DNA of 18,836 nucleotides. Origin: CAZFAP01 sp964516325. GTDB taxonomy: Bacteria; Auribacterota; JABMQX01. Positions within the stretch are counted from its first letter, which is position 1. Each line of letters opens with the position of its first letter. The stretch lies in NCBI GenBank assembly GCA_964516325.1, contig CAZFAP010000093.1, positions 1-18,836 on the forward strand, written 5' to 3'. The position numbers and the translations under genes are program-made. Under the pieces are notes generated by a model. That model saw nothing but the letters and a program-made list of their open reading frames with translations, was not told where the DNA came from and did no database searches. This document shows, one piece after another, positions 1 to 7,778 of this stretch.

Positions 1-175
1 TAGGTAAGGAAAGGTAACGCTGAACCACCTCCCGGGTGTTGTCCGTCGAGCGATCGTCAACAACCACGATTTCGTAGTCCTTGTAGGTCTGCGCCAGGAC
101 AGAATCTATCGCTTCCGCGAGAAACCGGCCGTAGTTGTATGTGGCAATGACGACGCTGACTTTCGGGACAGTCAT
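1..175 (-). CDS. Family 2 glycosyltransferase, N-terminal part (runs off the left edge)
   Basis: The first 58 codons of a GT-A fold family 2 glycosyltransferase are present. The protein opens MTVPKVSVVIATYNYGRF, the classic first beta-strand and nucleotide-binding loop of GT2 enzymes. It then has the helix pattern AIDSVLAQTYKDYE and the strand EIVVVDDRSTDNT, whose DD pair belongs to the sugar-nucleotide site. Such enzymes transfer a sugar from a nucleotide sugar to a glycan or lipid acceptor at the cytoplasmic face of the membrane. The ATG is preceded by AGGAG overlapping the stop codon of the PaaK-like gene 7 bases upstream, so the two are almost certainly co-transcribed and translationally coupled. 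The catalytic C-terminal half lies outside the window, so substrate cannot be judged. Confidence 0.9.
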   Translation of the reverse strand, partial: MTVPKVSVVIATYNYGRFLAEAIDSVLAQTYKDYEIVVVDDRSTDNTREVVQRYLSLP

Positions 176-182
176 ATCGCTC

Positions 183-1544
183 CTATGCAAAGGGCAACGG
201 AACCTTGGAGATTACGAAGCGGAATTTGCCCGAGGACTCGCACGGAATTGCGTCGGTAAGCTCACACTCGTACCGGACTTCCGAGCCAAACCTCTTGTGC
301 ATCAAAGTCTCAATGGCTCGCATGCTGTCATCGCTGAACTCTTCCCCCGGAACGATTCTCAGCCTCAGGAAGTCCGTCGCTTCCTGAATGATTTGCATCT
401 GCTCCAAACCGGGAACGAGCGTGGCGAGATTTTCCGTCAGGGATATACCGGAGATCAGGCTGCCGTCGGGAGTAACCACGTAGTCGGCGATGCGTCCCTC
501 CACGCGCTCCAGAAGAGGGAATCCACGGCCGCAGGAACATTTCTTTGCCGAGGGGACCGCCATGTCCCCAACCCGATAGCGAATGAACGGCATACCGTAA
601 TTGTCGAGGTCAGTCACTACCACCTCCCCTACCTCACCGGGTTCCGCGGGCCGACCGTTCTTGAGGACCTCGACGATCAGAGTGTCCATGTTGACGTGCA
701 GCCCGGTGTGAAACTCACATTCACTGGCAATGAGGGAAACCTCTTCGCAGCCGTATCGGTTGAACACTTTCGCTCGGAAAGCGTCCTCAATGACCGAGCG
801 CTCTTTCTCGAGCAAAACCATCGCCGTGCTGATAATGCCCTTGGGGCGAATACCCCTGATCCCGCGAGAGCGCACAAAAAGCGCAAAGAGGTACAGCGAA
901 TGAGCGTGCCCGAAGAGGATGGTCACCGGGTGCGCGATGAGACCGCGAGCGAACGCGTCGAGGTCATTCTCATTCATCCGCAGAGTGTCAAGGTATCGGA
1001 CGCGGTACAGAAGCCGATTTCGCAACCAGGGACGGAGGCCGAGTTTCGTCGGAGGATTTCCCCAGATCGCCGCCATAGACTCGCCTATATCCCACCCCGC
1101 CCACTGATCATGGCGAATTGTGCAAGCTCTTCTCCTCTCGGTGGCGGTCTCATCAACGTAGAAAAACAGGGACACACCGGTAGAGCCGGAGGTCTTCCTC
1201 GAAATGAGGCGAGTCTTTGGGATGTTTCGCGCAACCATGTCGTCAGCATTTGTTCTGATGTCTTTCTTCGCGAGAATTGGGAGCCGGGGGAAATCCTCCC
1301 ACGACCCGAGGTCTCCAACACCAATCTTAGAGGCCTGATAGAACCGCCTGTAAAAGGGACAGTTCTCGTACGCGTGCGCGAAAACCTTCGTGAGCCGGTG
1401 CCATTGCCGACGGCGAAGCTCTTCCCTGCTGAAATACTGGGAACGCTCAAACACCTTCAGGTATTCGAGATAGGGCGAGCCTTCTTCAAGGGCCCACAGA
1501 GGGGCGACAATATGGCGAACAATGGGGGCGAACAAATCCTTCAT
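183..1544 (-). CDS. PaaK/CapK-like adenylate-forming enzyme (phenylacetate-CoA ligase family)
   Basis: A 453-aa protein of the phenylacetate-CoA ligase / coenzyme F390 synthetase / CapK family, at the family's usual length. The ATP-binding loop TSGSTG is at residues 118-123. A motif like the aromatic-Gly-x-Glu adenylation motif (NRYGCEEVS) is at 262-270, and the hinge-region motif RYRVGD at 322-327 is followed by the CSCGR loop typical of this family. The expected chemistry is carboxylate activation by ATP to an acyl-adenylate. Members found inside polysaccharide loci have no firmly assigned substrate and may activate an acyl group for glycan decoration; that role is inferred here. The ATG has only a weak GAGAG Shine-Dalgarno. 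A GT2 gene follows after 7 bases. Genuine phenylacetate catabolism is unlikely because no paa genes are near. Confidence 0.9.
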   Translation of the reverse strand: MKDLFAPIVRHIVAPLWALEEGSPYLEYLKVFERSQYFSREELRRRQWHRLTKVFAHAYENCPFYRRFYQASKIGVGDLGSWEDFPRLPILAKKDIRTNADDMVARNIPKTRLISRKTSGSTGVSLFFYVDETATERRRACTIRHDQWAGWDIGESMAAIWGNPPTKLGLRPWLRNRLLYRVRYLDTLRMNENDLDAFARGLIAHPVTILFGHAHSLYLFALFVRSRGIRGIRPKGIISTAMVLLEKERSVIEDAFRAKVFNRYGCEEVSLIASECEFHTGLHVNMDTLIVEVLKNGRPAEPGEVGEVVVTDLDNYGMPFIRYRVGDMAVPSAKKCSCGRGFPLLERVEGRIADYVVTPDGSLISGISLTENLATLVPGLEQMQIIQEATDFLRLRIVPGEEFSDDSMRAIETLMHKRFGSEVRYECELTDAIPCESSGKFRFVISKVPLPFA

Positions 1545-1547
1545 CTC

Positions 1548-1778
1548 TCAGTCCGTGCTCGTCCGAGCCTGGATTCCACCCAAGATGTCCAAAAACCCGA
1601 AGCCCCGGAAGGCGTTGCCGGGCTCGACAACTCTTCTCAAACCTCTCAAAGTCCACAGCAGCCTTGCCACCAGGCGACTGGATTTCAACTCCCTACTCGC
1701 CTCCTCGCCCGACTGAACCGCAGACCGAAGCGTCTCGCTCTCGCACCTATTCACACTGATCAACTGGCATCTGTACAT
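1548..1778 (-). CDS. Possible 76-aa hypothetical protein between the GNAT and PaaK-like genes
   Basis: This frame fills most of the 284-base gap between the acetyltransferase stop (1829) and the PaaK-like start (1544), and ends 3 bases before that start. It is rich in Arg, Leu and Glu and has no recognisable domain, signal peptide or membrane segment. No convincing Shine-Dalgarno precedes the ATG, and a GTG ten codons in is an alternative start. Position and tight spacing suit a small operon gene. It could equally be the eroded end of a lost gene or a chance frame. I do not recognise it. Confidence 0.3.
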   Translation of the reverse strand: MYRCQLISVNRCESETLRSAVQSGEEASRELKSSRLVARLLWTLRGLRRVVEPGNAFRGFGFLDILGGIQARTSTD

Positions 1779-1828
1779 GGCGATTGGCGCTCACCGCGGC
1801 ACCGACAGCCACGAGCCTCTGTCGCCTT

Positions 1829-2461
1829 TCACAGTCTTTCTGGGTTGAACGAGAACAATCGAATGCCCAGAATCCTCGCGTATCGGATGTATTTTCTTCT
1901 TCTGAAGCCGCACTTCTCGAATGCGCGCATGGAGGAGCGGTTCCAGGGCGGAATGTGGCAGCGGAGGATGCGAAACCCACGACGCTGCAACTCAGCAATC
2001 GCCGCCTGAATCAAGCAGCCCGCGATCCCCTGGCCCCTGTGCTCGGGGAGAACGTATGTGTCATAGATAAAGGCCACGTCGCTTGGAAACGAAATCGTCT
2101 TCCCGAAGTCTTGAACGAAGACCTCACGGCGCCCCAGCTTGACGTACCCCACGGTTCTCCCATCCATTTTTGCGGCGCCGAAGAGGTGCCGGTTGGCGCG
2201 TGCCGCGGCGATTTCACCCGGGTGGACGATGTATTCCATGCCGAGGCTTTGCATCCACGATAGGGTCTCCTCCATGCCATCGAACGTCACGCGAACGGCG
2301 CCTGCCGGGGCGTTATTGCCCGGCTGCGTCAGGTCTCGCTCGTACCAATGCGCAGAATTGCTATAAAAGACTGCGTGTCGAATTTTCCGGAGGACGCGTT
2401 GCAGGACGCTCCGAAGGCCTTCGGTCCTGTGCACTCGACGAATTTTCTCAACGAGTTCCAT
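1829..2461 (-). CDS. GNAT-family N-acetyltransferase
   Basis: A 210-aa GNAT protein. The acetyl-CoA pyrophosphate-binding motif A is clear at residues 134-152: DTYVLPEHRGQGIAG, with the Q/RxxGxG/A core as RGQGIA at 142-147. The C-terminal motif B pattern NRSSMRAFEKCGF (174-186) is the standard helix and strand that follow it. The first 90 residues form a less conserved extension, so it may be a two-part GNAT similar to those that acetylate sugars or amino-acid side chains in surface-glycan loci. The ATG lies inside the last codons of the radical SAM gene (14-base overlap), which indicates one operon and coupled translation. The acceptor is unknown; modification of an exported glycan or lipid intermediate is an inference from context. 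Confidence 0.85.
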   Translation of the reverse strand: MELVEKIRRVHRTEGLRSVLQRVLRKIRHAVFYSNSAHWYERDLTQPGNNAPAGAVRVTFDGMEETLSWMQSLGMEYIVHPGEIAAARANRHLFGAAKMDGRTVGYVKLGRREVFVQDFGKTISFPSDVAFIYDTYVLPEHRGQGIAGCLIQAAIAELQRRGFRILRCHIPPWNRSSMRAFEKCGFRRRKYIRYARILGIRLFSFNPERL

Positions 2462-3605
2462 TTCTCTGGTTGCGTCCGCGCCCCGTCAGGGTGTAGTACT
2501 TTTTCGTGAGCGAGCGGAGGAGAGACTGGTTTCGCTCGATGCTCAATATGCAGAACCGGCACATCGGGGGTTTTCTGGTATCAATAGCCCTGATGAAGCG
2601 CAGGTGCCTTTCATTGCCCCATATTCTCTCGAGGGGAGTCTCCGAGAAGTTGCCCAGGAAATAGTTGTTGAAGAAAGGGCACCCGAGGAGATTCCCCGAT
2701 GGGTCAACCGTGATCAGATAGCGGCATACGTAGCACTTCGAATGGGGGCAGTGGCCGTGAACCATATCCCTGACCCTCAAGAGGTCAATATTGCCCGTCC
2801 GGAGGTACAGGGATTTGGTCTTTGCCTGCTCTTTCACGTCCTTCAGTTTTCTTTTCAGCAAGCGCGCCTGTTCCACATCGAGCAATACGGAACCCGAGTC
2901 CTGCTGTACGTAATACGGGGTCGGAACAACCCCGTCTATTAGCGACGCCTTTATGGACCAGTCCGGAAACTCGCCCACGTACTCAAACGCCACGCTGTCA
3001 AAGCCCATGCTGTCGGCGTAGTCGAGAACCTCTTCAAAGTGGGCAACATTGTGGTTGGACACTGTGCAGTTGGCGGCAAGCCTCGGATAGCCGCCGTTTC
3101 CCCGGGCCCGAAGAAGGTGCTTGACAGCCTGCTCAACGCGGTTGAACGTCCCCTCCACTCCGCGGACCCGATCATGATGCTTGTCCACGCCGTCCACAGA
3201 GATATAGACTGCGTCGAATCCCGCATCCACGATTTGCTCGGCTGCCTTCGCATCCAGGAGGTTGCAGTTCGTGACAAGGTCCACTTGGATTCCCCTCGAC
3301 TTCACGTGCTTTGTCAGGGGGAAGAGGACATCCTTTCTGAGAAGGGCGTCCCCGCCGAACATCTCGACGTTACGGATCGGCCACCGGCAGGCAGAATCAA
3401 TAAATCGCTGCCATTCGCCCAGGCTCAGTTCGCCACCCACGGGCTTCTTCCGCCAGATGGTGCAGGTGGCGCACCTCGACGTGCAGCGGTACGTCAGGAA
3501 AAGAAGAATGTTGGTGGGCCGCAGCAGGTGGTAATTGACTTCTCTTTTGAGCAGCCCCGTCATGAACTCAAGACCCGATTTGAATTGTGTGCTCAGCCTT
3601 TTCAC
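2448..3605 (-). CDS. Radical SAM protein with SPASM-type auxiliary cluster domain
   Basis: A 385-aa radical SAM enzyme. The [4Fe-4S]/SAM motif CTSRCATC (Cys 41, 45, 48 from the chosen start) follows the strand ILLFLTYR, and the glycine-rich strand EMFGGDALLRKD binds SAM. The C-terminal third carries cysteines at about 286, 291, 294, 309, 349 and 352, arranged as in SPASM/twitch domains that hold auxiliary iron-sulfur clusters. The family includes peptide-modifying maturases and enzymes acting on sugars or lipids; the substrate is not evident. I chose the GTG at 3605 because it forms a GTGA overlap with the upstream stop. The frame stays open to 3803, but that part only shadows the previous gene. 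ATG at 3563 is an alternative start. No precursor peptide is visible nearby. Confidence 0.88.
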   Translation of the reverse strand: MKRLSTQFKSGLEFMTGLLKREVNYHLLRPTNILLFLTYRCTSRCATCTIWRKKPVGGELSLGEWQRFIDSACRWPIRNVEMFGGDALLRKDVLFPLTKHVKSRGIQVDLVTNCNLLDAKAAEQIVDAGFDAVYISVDGVDKHHDRVRGVEGTFNRVEQAVKHLLRARGNGGYPRLAANCTVSNHNVAHFEEVLDYADSMGFDSVAFEYVGEFPDWSIKASLIDGVVPTPYYVQQDSGSVLLDVEQARLLKRKLKDVKEQAKTKSLYLRTGNIDLLRVRDMVHGHCPHSKCYVCRYLITVDPSGNLLGCPFFNNYFLGNFSETPLERIWGNERHLRFIRAIDTRKPPMCRFCILSIERNQSLLRSLTKKYYTLTGRGRNQRNGTR

Positions 3606-4750
3606 GGTCGGAACTTGACCAGCCCCCTGGCAAGCTTGCGAACCCGCTTCGCTAAGTCGGAAACACCCGGAAATCGCTTGAGGGACTCCACGAGGGAGAC
3701 ATCCACCAAATAGAGAAGGCGCGCATAAGCGTGTGTACCGAAGAGGTAGAAACACGTGTGCGGCCGGTAAGAGTCCGTCCAACGGAGCTTGTACGAGTCG
3801 CAATTTCCCCCCATGTCGTACTTACGAACCCCTTGCTCGAAGAGCGTTTGGACTACATAGGCGTCGAGGTTGGAGCCGGGGGAGCTGTCCCGCAAGCGCT
3901 CGTCAAAGTCCGAACGCATGGCAATCTCATCGCCGTTGTACCGGAGATGGTATTCAAATGCTGCGGGACGCCCGTTTACCGTCAGGAGCCAGATTCGCAA
4001 CCACTTCTTCTCGGCAGCAACGTGAGTCAACAATCGGAAGAAAAGGCGATTTCCTCTATCCACTTCCATTGACCTTCCATGGGCGCCCTTCCAGCTTCTC
4101 TCCGACACGCGGAAGAGAGCCCCCAATGTCGCAGGAAGGTCTCCGCAATCCTCCAGTTCCTGAAACTCCGGCTGCCCGATCCTCGAGAGACGATTTCGCC
4201 AGTTGTTCACCGTTTTCTTGAATTTCCTCGACTTCGAGGACATGAACTCCGACCAACTCCTGTCAATCTCAAGGAACGGTGAGCGTAAACCGGGACGCAC
4301 ATGACACAACAATCGGCGACTTGCCGCTGCTTCCAGCAACCTCCCGCACGTTGGCGAATCGGCCGCAATGTTGTTGAGAACAATCATGTCCCACTCGGAC
4401 CTGCGCCGCAGAAGCGACTCCAACAGGACTTCCACAACGTCTTCGTGTCCCGGGGAGTACAGGAAATCTGACCGGAAGGTGTTATCGTTTTCCACGAAAG
4501 AAATGACTCTCGCTGGGAGTCCCCGGTAGAACACGGTGCGAAGCATCAGGGGCGCCGCACCCACAAGACCGTCTCCCCCTCTGACAAGAGGAACGACAAG
4601 CTTGGACCTGCCGCCAAACGCCTTCCACCAGCAGCGCAGCCACTCGTGTCGCAGGAATATGCTCTCCTCCCGACACCGGCTCAGAAGGTGGTTCCAGGAT
4701 TCGCCGAGTGAACAGAACTGGTCGAAACTCGTGGCAACTTCCAGGCTCAT
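3602..4750 (-). CDS. FemAB/BcsL-like acyltransferase (CelD/BcsL GNAT family)
   Basis: A 382-aa protein from ATG 4750, matching the CelD/BcsL acetyltransferase family (Acetyltransf_6) by its features. These are a first half with SWNHLLSR and FLRHEWLRCWW, and a second GNAT-like half with WLRIWLLTVNGRPAAFEYHLRYNG, the SPGSNLDAYVVQTLFEQG segment and a terminal YDMGGNCDSYKLRW block. Relatives recur in exosortase/PEP-CTERM exopolysaccharide loci, where a role in acylating or aminoacylating surface polymers is proposed but unproven. The frame is open upstream to a TTG at 4867, giving 421 aa. The conserved family start fits the ATG, although neither start has a good Shine-Dalgarno. The stop overlaps the start of the radical SAM gene by GTGA. 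Confidence 0.85.
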   Translation of the reverse strand: MSLEVATSFDQFCSLGESWNHLLSRCREESIFLRHEWLRCWWKAFGGRSKLVVPLVRGGDGLVGAAPLMLRTVFYRGLPARVISFVENDNTFRSDFLYSPGHEDVVEVLLESLLRRRSEWDMIVLNNIAADSPTCGRLLEAAASRRLLCHVRPGLRSPFLEIDRSWSEFMSSKSRKFKKTVNNWRNRLSRIGQPEFQELEDCGDLPATLGALFRVSERSWKGAHGRSMEVDRGNRLFFRLLTHVAAEKKWLRIWLLTVNGRPAAFEYHLRYNGDEIAMRSDFDERLRDSSPGSNLDAYVVQTLFEQGVRKYDMGGNCDSYKLRWTDSYRPHTCFYLFGTHAYARLLYLVDVSLVESLKRFPGVSDLAKRVRKLARGLVKFRP

Positions 4751-5226
4751 GGAAGGCAACGGACCGGAAGCGAGTCGTTCTTCAGGAGGATTCAAGATTT
4801 CAGGGTGAGAGCCACTCAACGCGAGCGCCACTGACTTTCGTCCTCTGCTGGAATTTCGGTTTCCCAAGCGCGCACATGGCCTGATTTCCGAACAACGTTC
4901 TGAAAGAGCGCCTTCTCTTCCCCGTCGTTCATTCCCTTCATGCTTCGCTCCAAGACAAGACCGAGCAGCCTTGAACTAACGCTGCCAGGACTCCCCACAA
5001 AGAAAGCGTTACGCGATTTGCAGCCTGACACAGCTCCGCCCTCTCAGTTACATGCCCGCGTTCTTTGCGCAGGCACATCACCTACGGGCTCGGCCGGTCC
5101 GCTTGTTTCACGAAGAAGCGCTACGCAATCGCTCGTGGCCTCGAGGATTGGCCGCTGACGGCGAAACACTCCGCACTTCGCCCCACGACACAAACCGATA
5201 CCGAGCCAGCGTCGTGAGGCGAGAGA
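4751..5226. other. 476-bp stretch without a confident gene
   Basis: It lies between the MerR-type gene and the FemAB-like gene. On the minus strand a GTG-started frame at 5031-4816 (71 aa, residues such as MKGMNDGEEKALFQNVV) has a plausible composition and a purine-rich GGGCGGAG just upstream, but no recognisable domain; I give it about 0.2 as a gene. I found no clear promoter or terminator here, so whether the FemAB-to-GT2 operon is read from the MerR-type gene's promoters or from one in this gap is open. Confidence 0.4.
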
Positions 5227-5412
5227 TCAACGCAGGGCCTCGTGGAAGGCCACGAGTTGGTCCACGTCTTCTGGGAAATAGACCCGCCATCCGCGCCAGT
5301 CCTTTCTTGACCGGGGAACCTTCCCCGAATCCTCCCACCTTCTAAGGGTCTTCGGGCTGACGCCTACCTTGCGGGCCGCTTCCGTTATGGTCATTCTTCC
5401 GTCGTTCAGCAT
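5227..5412 (-). CDS. Small MerR-type helix-turn-helix DNA-binding protein
   Basis: A 61-aa protein consisting almost entirely of a MerR/excisionase-like winged helix-turn-helix. The recognition unit is MTITEAARKVGVSPKTLRRW at residues 7-26, followed by the wing EDSGKVPRSRKDWRGWRVYF and the short helix PEDVDQLVAFHEAL. There is no effector-binding or dimerisation coiled coil, unlike full MerR regulators of about 110-150 aa. It is therefore a stand-alone DNA-binding module of the type found in excisionases and small regulators. The ATG at 5412 has GGAG nine bases upstream; ATG at 5394 is the alternative start. It is the first gene after the sigma-54 site at 5502-5517 and heads the polysaccharide cluster, so a regulatory role there is likely but inferred. 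Confidence 0.82.
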   Translation of the reverse strand: MLNDGRMTITEAARKVGVSPKTLRRWEDSGKVPRSRKDWRGWRVYFPEDVDQLVAFHEALR

Positions 5413-5501
5413 TCTGCGCTTCTCCGCCCTCTGCGTAGGACAGGTGCATAACTTTCTGTACGGTCTTGGACATATCGGCCCAAAACAAGACAGAGTATGT
5501 C

Positions 5502-5517
5502 AGCAACTCCCATGCCA
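5502..5517 (-). promoter_or_regulatory. Sigma-54 (-24/-12) promoter for the MerR-type gene
   Basis: The minus strand reads TGGCATGGGAGTTGCT, matching the RpoN consensus TGGCAYR-N4-TTGCW at every defined position. The expected start point is near 5491, about 79 bases before the ATG at 5412. With nine fixed and three two-fold positions, roughly 0.02 chance matches are expected in both strands of a window this size. Sigma-54 control is known for some exosortase/PEP-CTERM systems (PrsK/PrsR type). The activator itself is not in this window. Confidence 0.72.
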
Positions 5518-5552
5518 CCAGTCCAGAACATGGCAGAAAACCATACTCCAAG

Positions 5553-5583
5553 CCGTAATTGGCTGCCGTACGCTTGGTTACGG
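5553..5583. promoter_or_regulatory. Inverted repeat CCGTAA-N19-TTACGG, possible activator site
   Basis: CCGTAA (5553-5558) and TTACGG (5578-5583) form a perfect 6-bp inverted repeat. It would lie about 62-92 bases upstream of the inferred sigma-54 start point, a normal distance for an enhancer-binding activator. Nothing in the sequence says which protein binds. A sigma-54 activator or the small MerR-type protein are the natural candidates. Confidence 0.35.
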
Positions 5584-5597
5584 TTAAGCGCTCCGTT

Positions 5598-5718
5598 GAG
5601 AGGGATAAACGCCGCCCAGACGGCGTTCATGTATCTGTTGCCCAGGACAAACGCGCCAGCAGGGCGTTCGCATCTGCAACTCCCGCCAGGGACGCCAGTT
5701 GAAATCCTGAATACGAGC
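5598..5718 (-). ncRNA. Candidate structured leader or small RNA downstream of a sigma-70 promoter
   Basis: Transcription from the -10 box at 5725-5730 would give an RNA with three successive hairpins. The first is CAAC/GTTG with inner TCCC/GGGA. The second is AACGC/GCGTT. The third is AACGCCG (5608-5614) pairing with CGGCGTT (5621-5627), extendable by GATA/TATC. The last hairpin is followed by TATCCCTCTC, not a strong U-run, so it is a poor intrinsic terminator. No known RNA family was recognised. It may be a leader of the MerR-type gene or an independent small RNA, or chance pairing in GC-rich DNA. Confidence 0.28.
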
Positions 5719-5724
5719 AAGGTA

Positions 5725-5753
5725 ATTATACGTCCTATGTTTATTCGCGGCAA
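5725..5753 (-). promoter_or_regulatory. Sigma-70 promoter TTGCCG-17-TATAAT
   Basis: On the minus strand TTGCCG (5753-5748) is followed after 17 bases by a perfect TATAAT (5730-5725). It points toward the MerR-type gene about 300 bases away, through the hairpin-rich segment and the sigma-54 site. The cluster may therefore have both a housekeeping and a sigma-54 promoter. Confidence 0.55.
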
Positions 5754-6152
5754 CATAAAACCTGCGGATGACACCCAAAAATGCTGCCGAGGATACACTT
5801 TGTTGACAGGCGCTCCGAATGCAGCCAGGGGGCACGGCTCCGAAAGCCTTGCTCTGGGGGCCGAGCGCCAAGAAGCATTCACTCCGTTTCGGGTGGCAAC
5901 ACGGCAGTTGTGCGTGAGCGACCCACACACTCTTTGCGGGACTGTCCGATTTGGGGGCGGCTTGCGCTGAGCGAGGAAACACGAAGAAAAGGGAAGGTCA
6001 TGTCGCAGACACGTCAAACGTGATTCCGATGCCGAGAGGAAGATGACAAAAGGCGACCTCGTCTTATGGTGGCAGCACCCTCTGAGAATTCTTTCGCACC
6101 TCCGCGTCAGCCAGGCTGTGTCTCCTGTCCGGAGGGCAGCCGGGGGTGCCTT
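5754..6152. other. Intergenic region downstream of the exosortase gene, no gene seen
   Basis: About 400 bases between the exosortase stop and the sigma-70 promoter of the MerR-type gene. Frames crossing it lack any recognisable domain and have erratic composition. Just after the exosortase stop there is a short imperfect hairpin with GGCA/TGCC arms near 6137-6152, which is not a convincing terminator. No other signal was found. Confidence 0.5.
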
Positions 6153-7778
6153 TTATTCACGAGAGCCCTTTTCCGCCTGCCTGGCTTCCTCCAGCAGGCG
6201 CGGCATTAAAGGGACAAGGGACCTGATGAAAGTCTTGGACCAGGCGAGAGCTTCTGCTTTGCTCGCTGGGAATAACGGAGCCGTGACCCGGACCATGGCG
6301 CCAATAATCGCGGGGGTTCTTGCTCCATTCAAGAGAAGAGAAAGCTGCTGAGCCGCGCGGTTGCCAGTGCTCTTGCGTCCCGCCATGTACCAATAAAGAA
6401 CCAGGGTTTCTGGCTGTCCTTCCGTGCCTCGAACGAAGGCGTTCAAATGGAGGCGACTCGACTCACCGGAGGGGATGTCAATGGGCTCCTGCCAGCGCTC
6501 GAGGACCTCGCTCCCAGCCCCGATCATGCATATCTCGGGAGGGTGAAAGGCCTGCCGGTCGGTGTCCGAGGCAACCACGAGGACTTGAACTTCCTTCCCC
6601 TCAGGGTCACGATAATCCCGAACGGCGATACTCCGGGTATTGAGAATCGAGAAGACCTCTTCTCTCTCAACCGCCTCTGTAGTGGAGGCACTCCAGGTTC
6701 CGACACGATCCGGCAGGCTAACCGGTTCCAAGGAGGACATCGCGGAACTCGTTCGCAGAAAGTGCGGCGAGAGCATCACGAGGACGGCTGATGCGGCAAA
6801 TAAGCCGGCCACAACCGCTATCTTTCTCCTGGGTATTAGCCTGAAGAGCATCGGGGGCGCGGCGCCCGCCGGAATGTTCTGCGCGCGCTCCGCCTGCCCT
6901 TGCCCGTCGCCCTTGCCAATCGAAAGCAGCTTCTGAACGCCGAACAACCCCACCAGCACTGCAAGGAAAACGACCGGGCTGGACACATCGTGGAACACTT
7001 TGAAGGCTTTGCTTTTCACCCCCCACTGGTCGGCAGCAAAGCAAAGAGAAGTCACTCGCACCGCATTCGATAGGATGGCAAGAGGAAATGATGACAGGAA
7101 CAGAATGACCTTTCTCGGTCGGGAGACTCTCCCCAAGTGCGCCATGGCGGCGCCCAGCGCAGACAGCGAGATGACGGACTTCAGTCCGCTGCACTCGTAC
7201 CCCATCCACAGGGGGTCACCCTCCGCGAAGCTGATCTTGGACCCCGTGAGAATCGCCGCTCCCCCAATAACATTGTAGAGGCGCACCGCCATTTTCCCGG
7301 AGAGAATCTTCATGTGAAAAGCAAGGGGAGCGATGGCCGTGCCCGGGAGCGGCACCATGAACAGAAGAAATACGAGAGGAAAGCTCAGTTGGCGAAGGAC
7401 TTTCGTTCCGAAGAAATAGAGGGTCAAACACCAAATCGTGAGGACAAAGGAGAAGGCTGAGACAAAGTCAACCCGAAACCATATCGCAAGGATGTGCAAA
7501 AGGATGCTCCCAATAGCCAGGGGCAAACCCCAGCCCCGGCCTTGGACGGGAAGTCGCCTGACCTCGTCTCTTTTGAGCCAGATGAAAAATGCACTGACCG
7601 GGGGAATCAGAAACCAGTGCGCGTAATAGGAGTCGCCGCCCGTGCAGGAAATCGCAAGCGAATAGAAAATTGGCAGATAGGCAGCCAGTCCCAGCACAAC
7701 GAGCACAATCAGCCACGCTCGCCGGTCCTGTGCGGCGTCTTTTCGCGGCAGGTAGTCTATGACTTGCTGAGTGTCCAC
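6153..7778 (-). CDS. Exosortase fused to a C-terminal EpsI domain
   Basis: A 541-aa inner-membrane protein. Residues 20-285 are a multi-pass exosortase: about eight hydrophobic helices with catalytic Cys196 in YECSGLKS, Arg241 in SNAVRV and His263 in FHDVSSP, all conserved. After a linker and another membrane helix (about 320-337), residues 345-520 form an EpsI-type (DUF3485) periplasmic domain with HPPEICMIGAG and LVLYWYMAGR motifs. Exosortases cleave C-terminal sorting tags (PEP-CTERM and relatives) from exported proteins; EpsI is usually a separate neighbour and here is fused. The start is a GTG with no clear Shine-Dalgarno, forced by an in-frame TAG seven codons upstream. Neighbouring glycan genes match the usual exosortase/exopolysaccharide association. 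No tagged substrate protein is in the window. Confidence 0.95.
   Translation of the reverse strand: MDTQQVIDYLPRKDAAQDRRAWLIVLVVLGLAAYLPIFYSLAISCTGGDSYYAHWFLIPPVSAFFIWLKRDEVRRLPVQGRGWGLPLAIGSILLHILAIWFRVDFVSAFSFVLTIWCLTLYFFGTKVLRQLSFPLVFLLFMVPLPGTAIAPLAFHMKILSGKMAVRLYNVIGGAAILTGSKISFAEGDPLWMGYECSGLKSVISLSALGAAMAHLGRVSRPRKVILFLSSFPLAILSNAVRVTSLCFAADQWGVKSKAFKVFHDVSSPVVFLAVLVGLFGVQKLLSIGKGDGQGQAERAQNIPAGAAPPMLFRLIPRRKIAVVAGLFAASAVLVMLSPHFLRTSSAMSSLEPVSLPDRVGTWSASTTEAVEREEVFSILNTRSIAVRDYRDPEGKEVQVLVVASDTDRQAFHPPEICMIGAGSEVLERWQEPIDIPSGESSRLHLNAFVRGTEGQPETLVLYWYMAGRKSTGNRAAQQLSLLLNGARTPAIIGAMVRVTAPLFPASKAEALAWSKTFIRSLVPLMPRLLEEARQAEKGSRE

Noticed and set aside
135..2009. A 624-codon open frame on the plus strand
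   Set aside because: It is exactly antisense to the PaaK-like and GNAT genes, its translation has no recognisable domain, and long antisense frames are expected in GC-rich coding DNA.
5406..6017. A 203-codon minus-strand frame through the control region
   Set aside because: It runs through the sigma-54 and sigma-70 promoter motifs and hairpins, has no Shine-Dalgarno or domain, and its composition is erratic.
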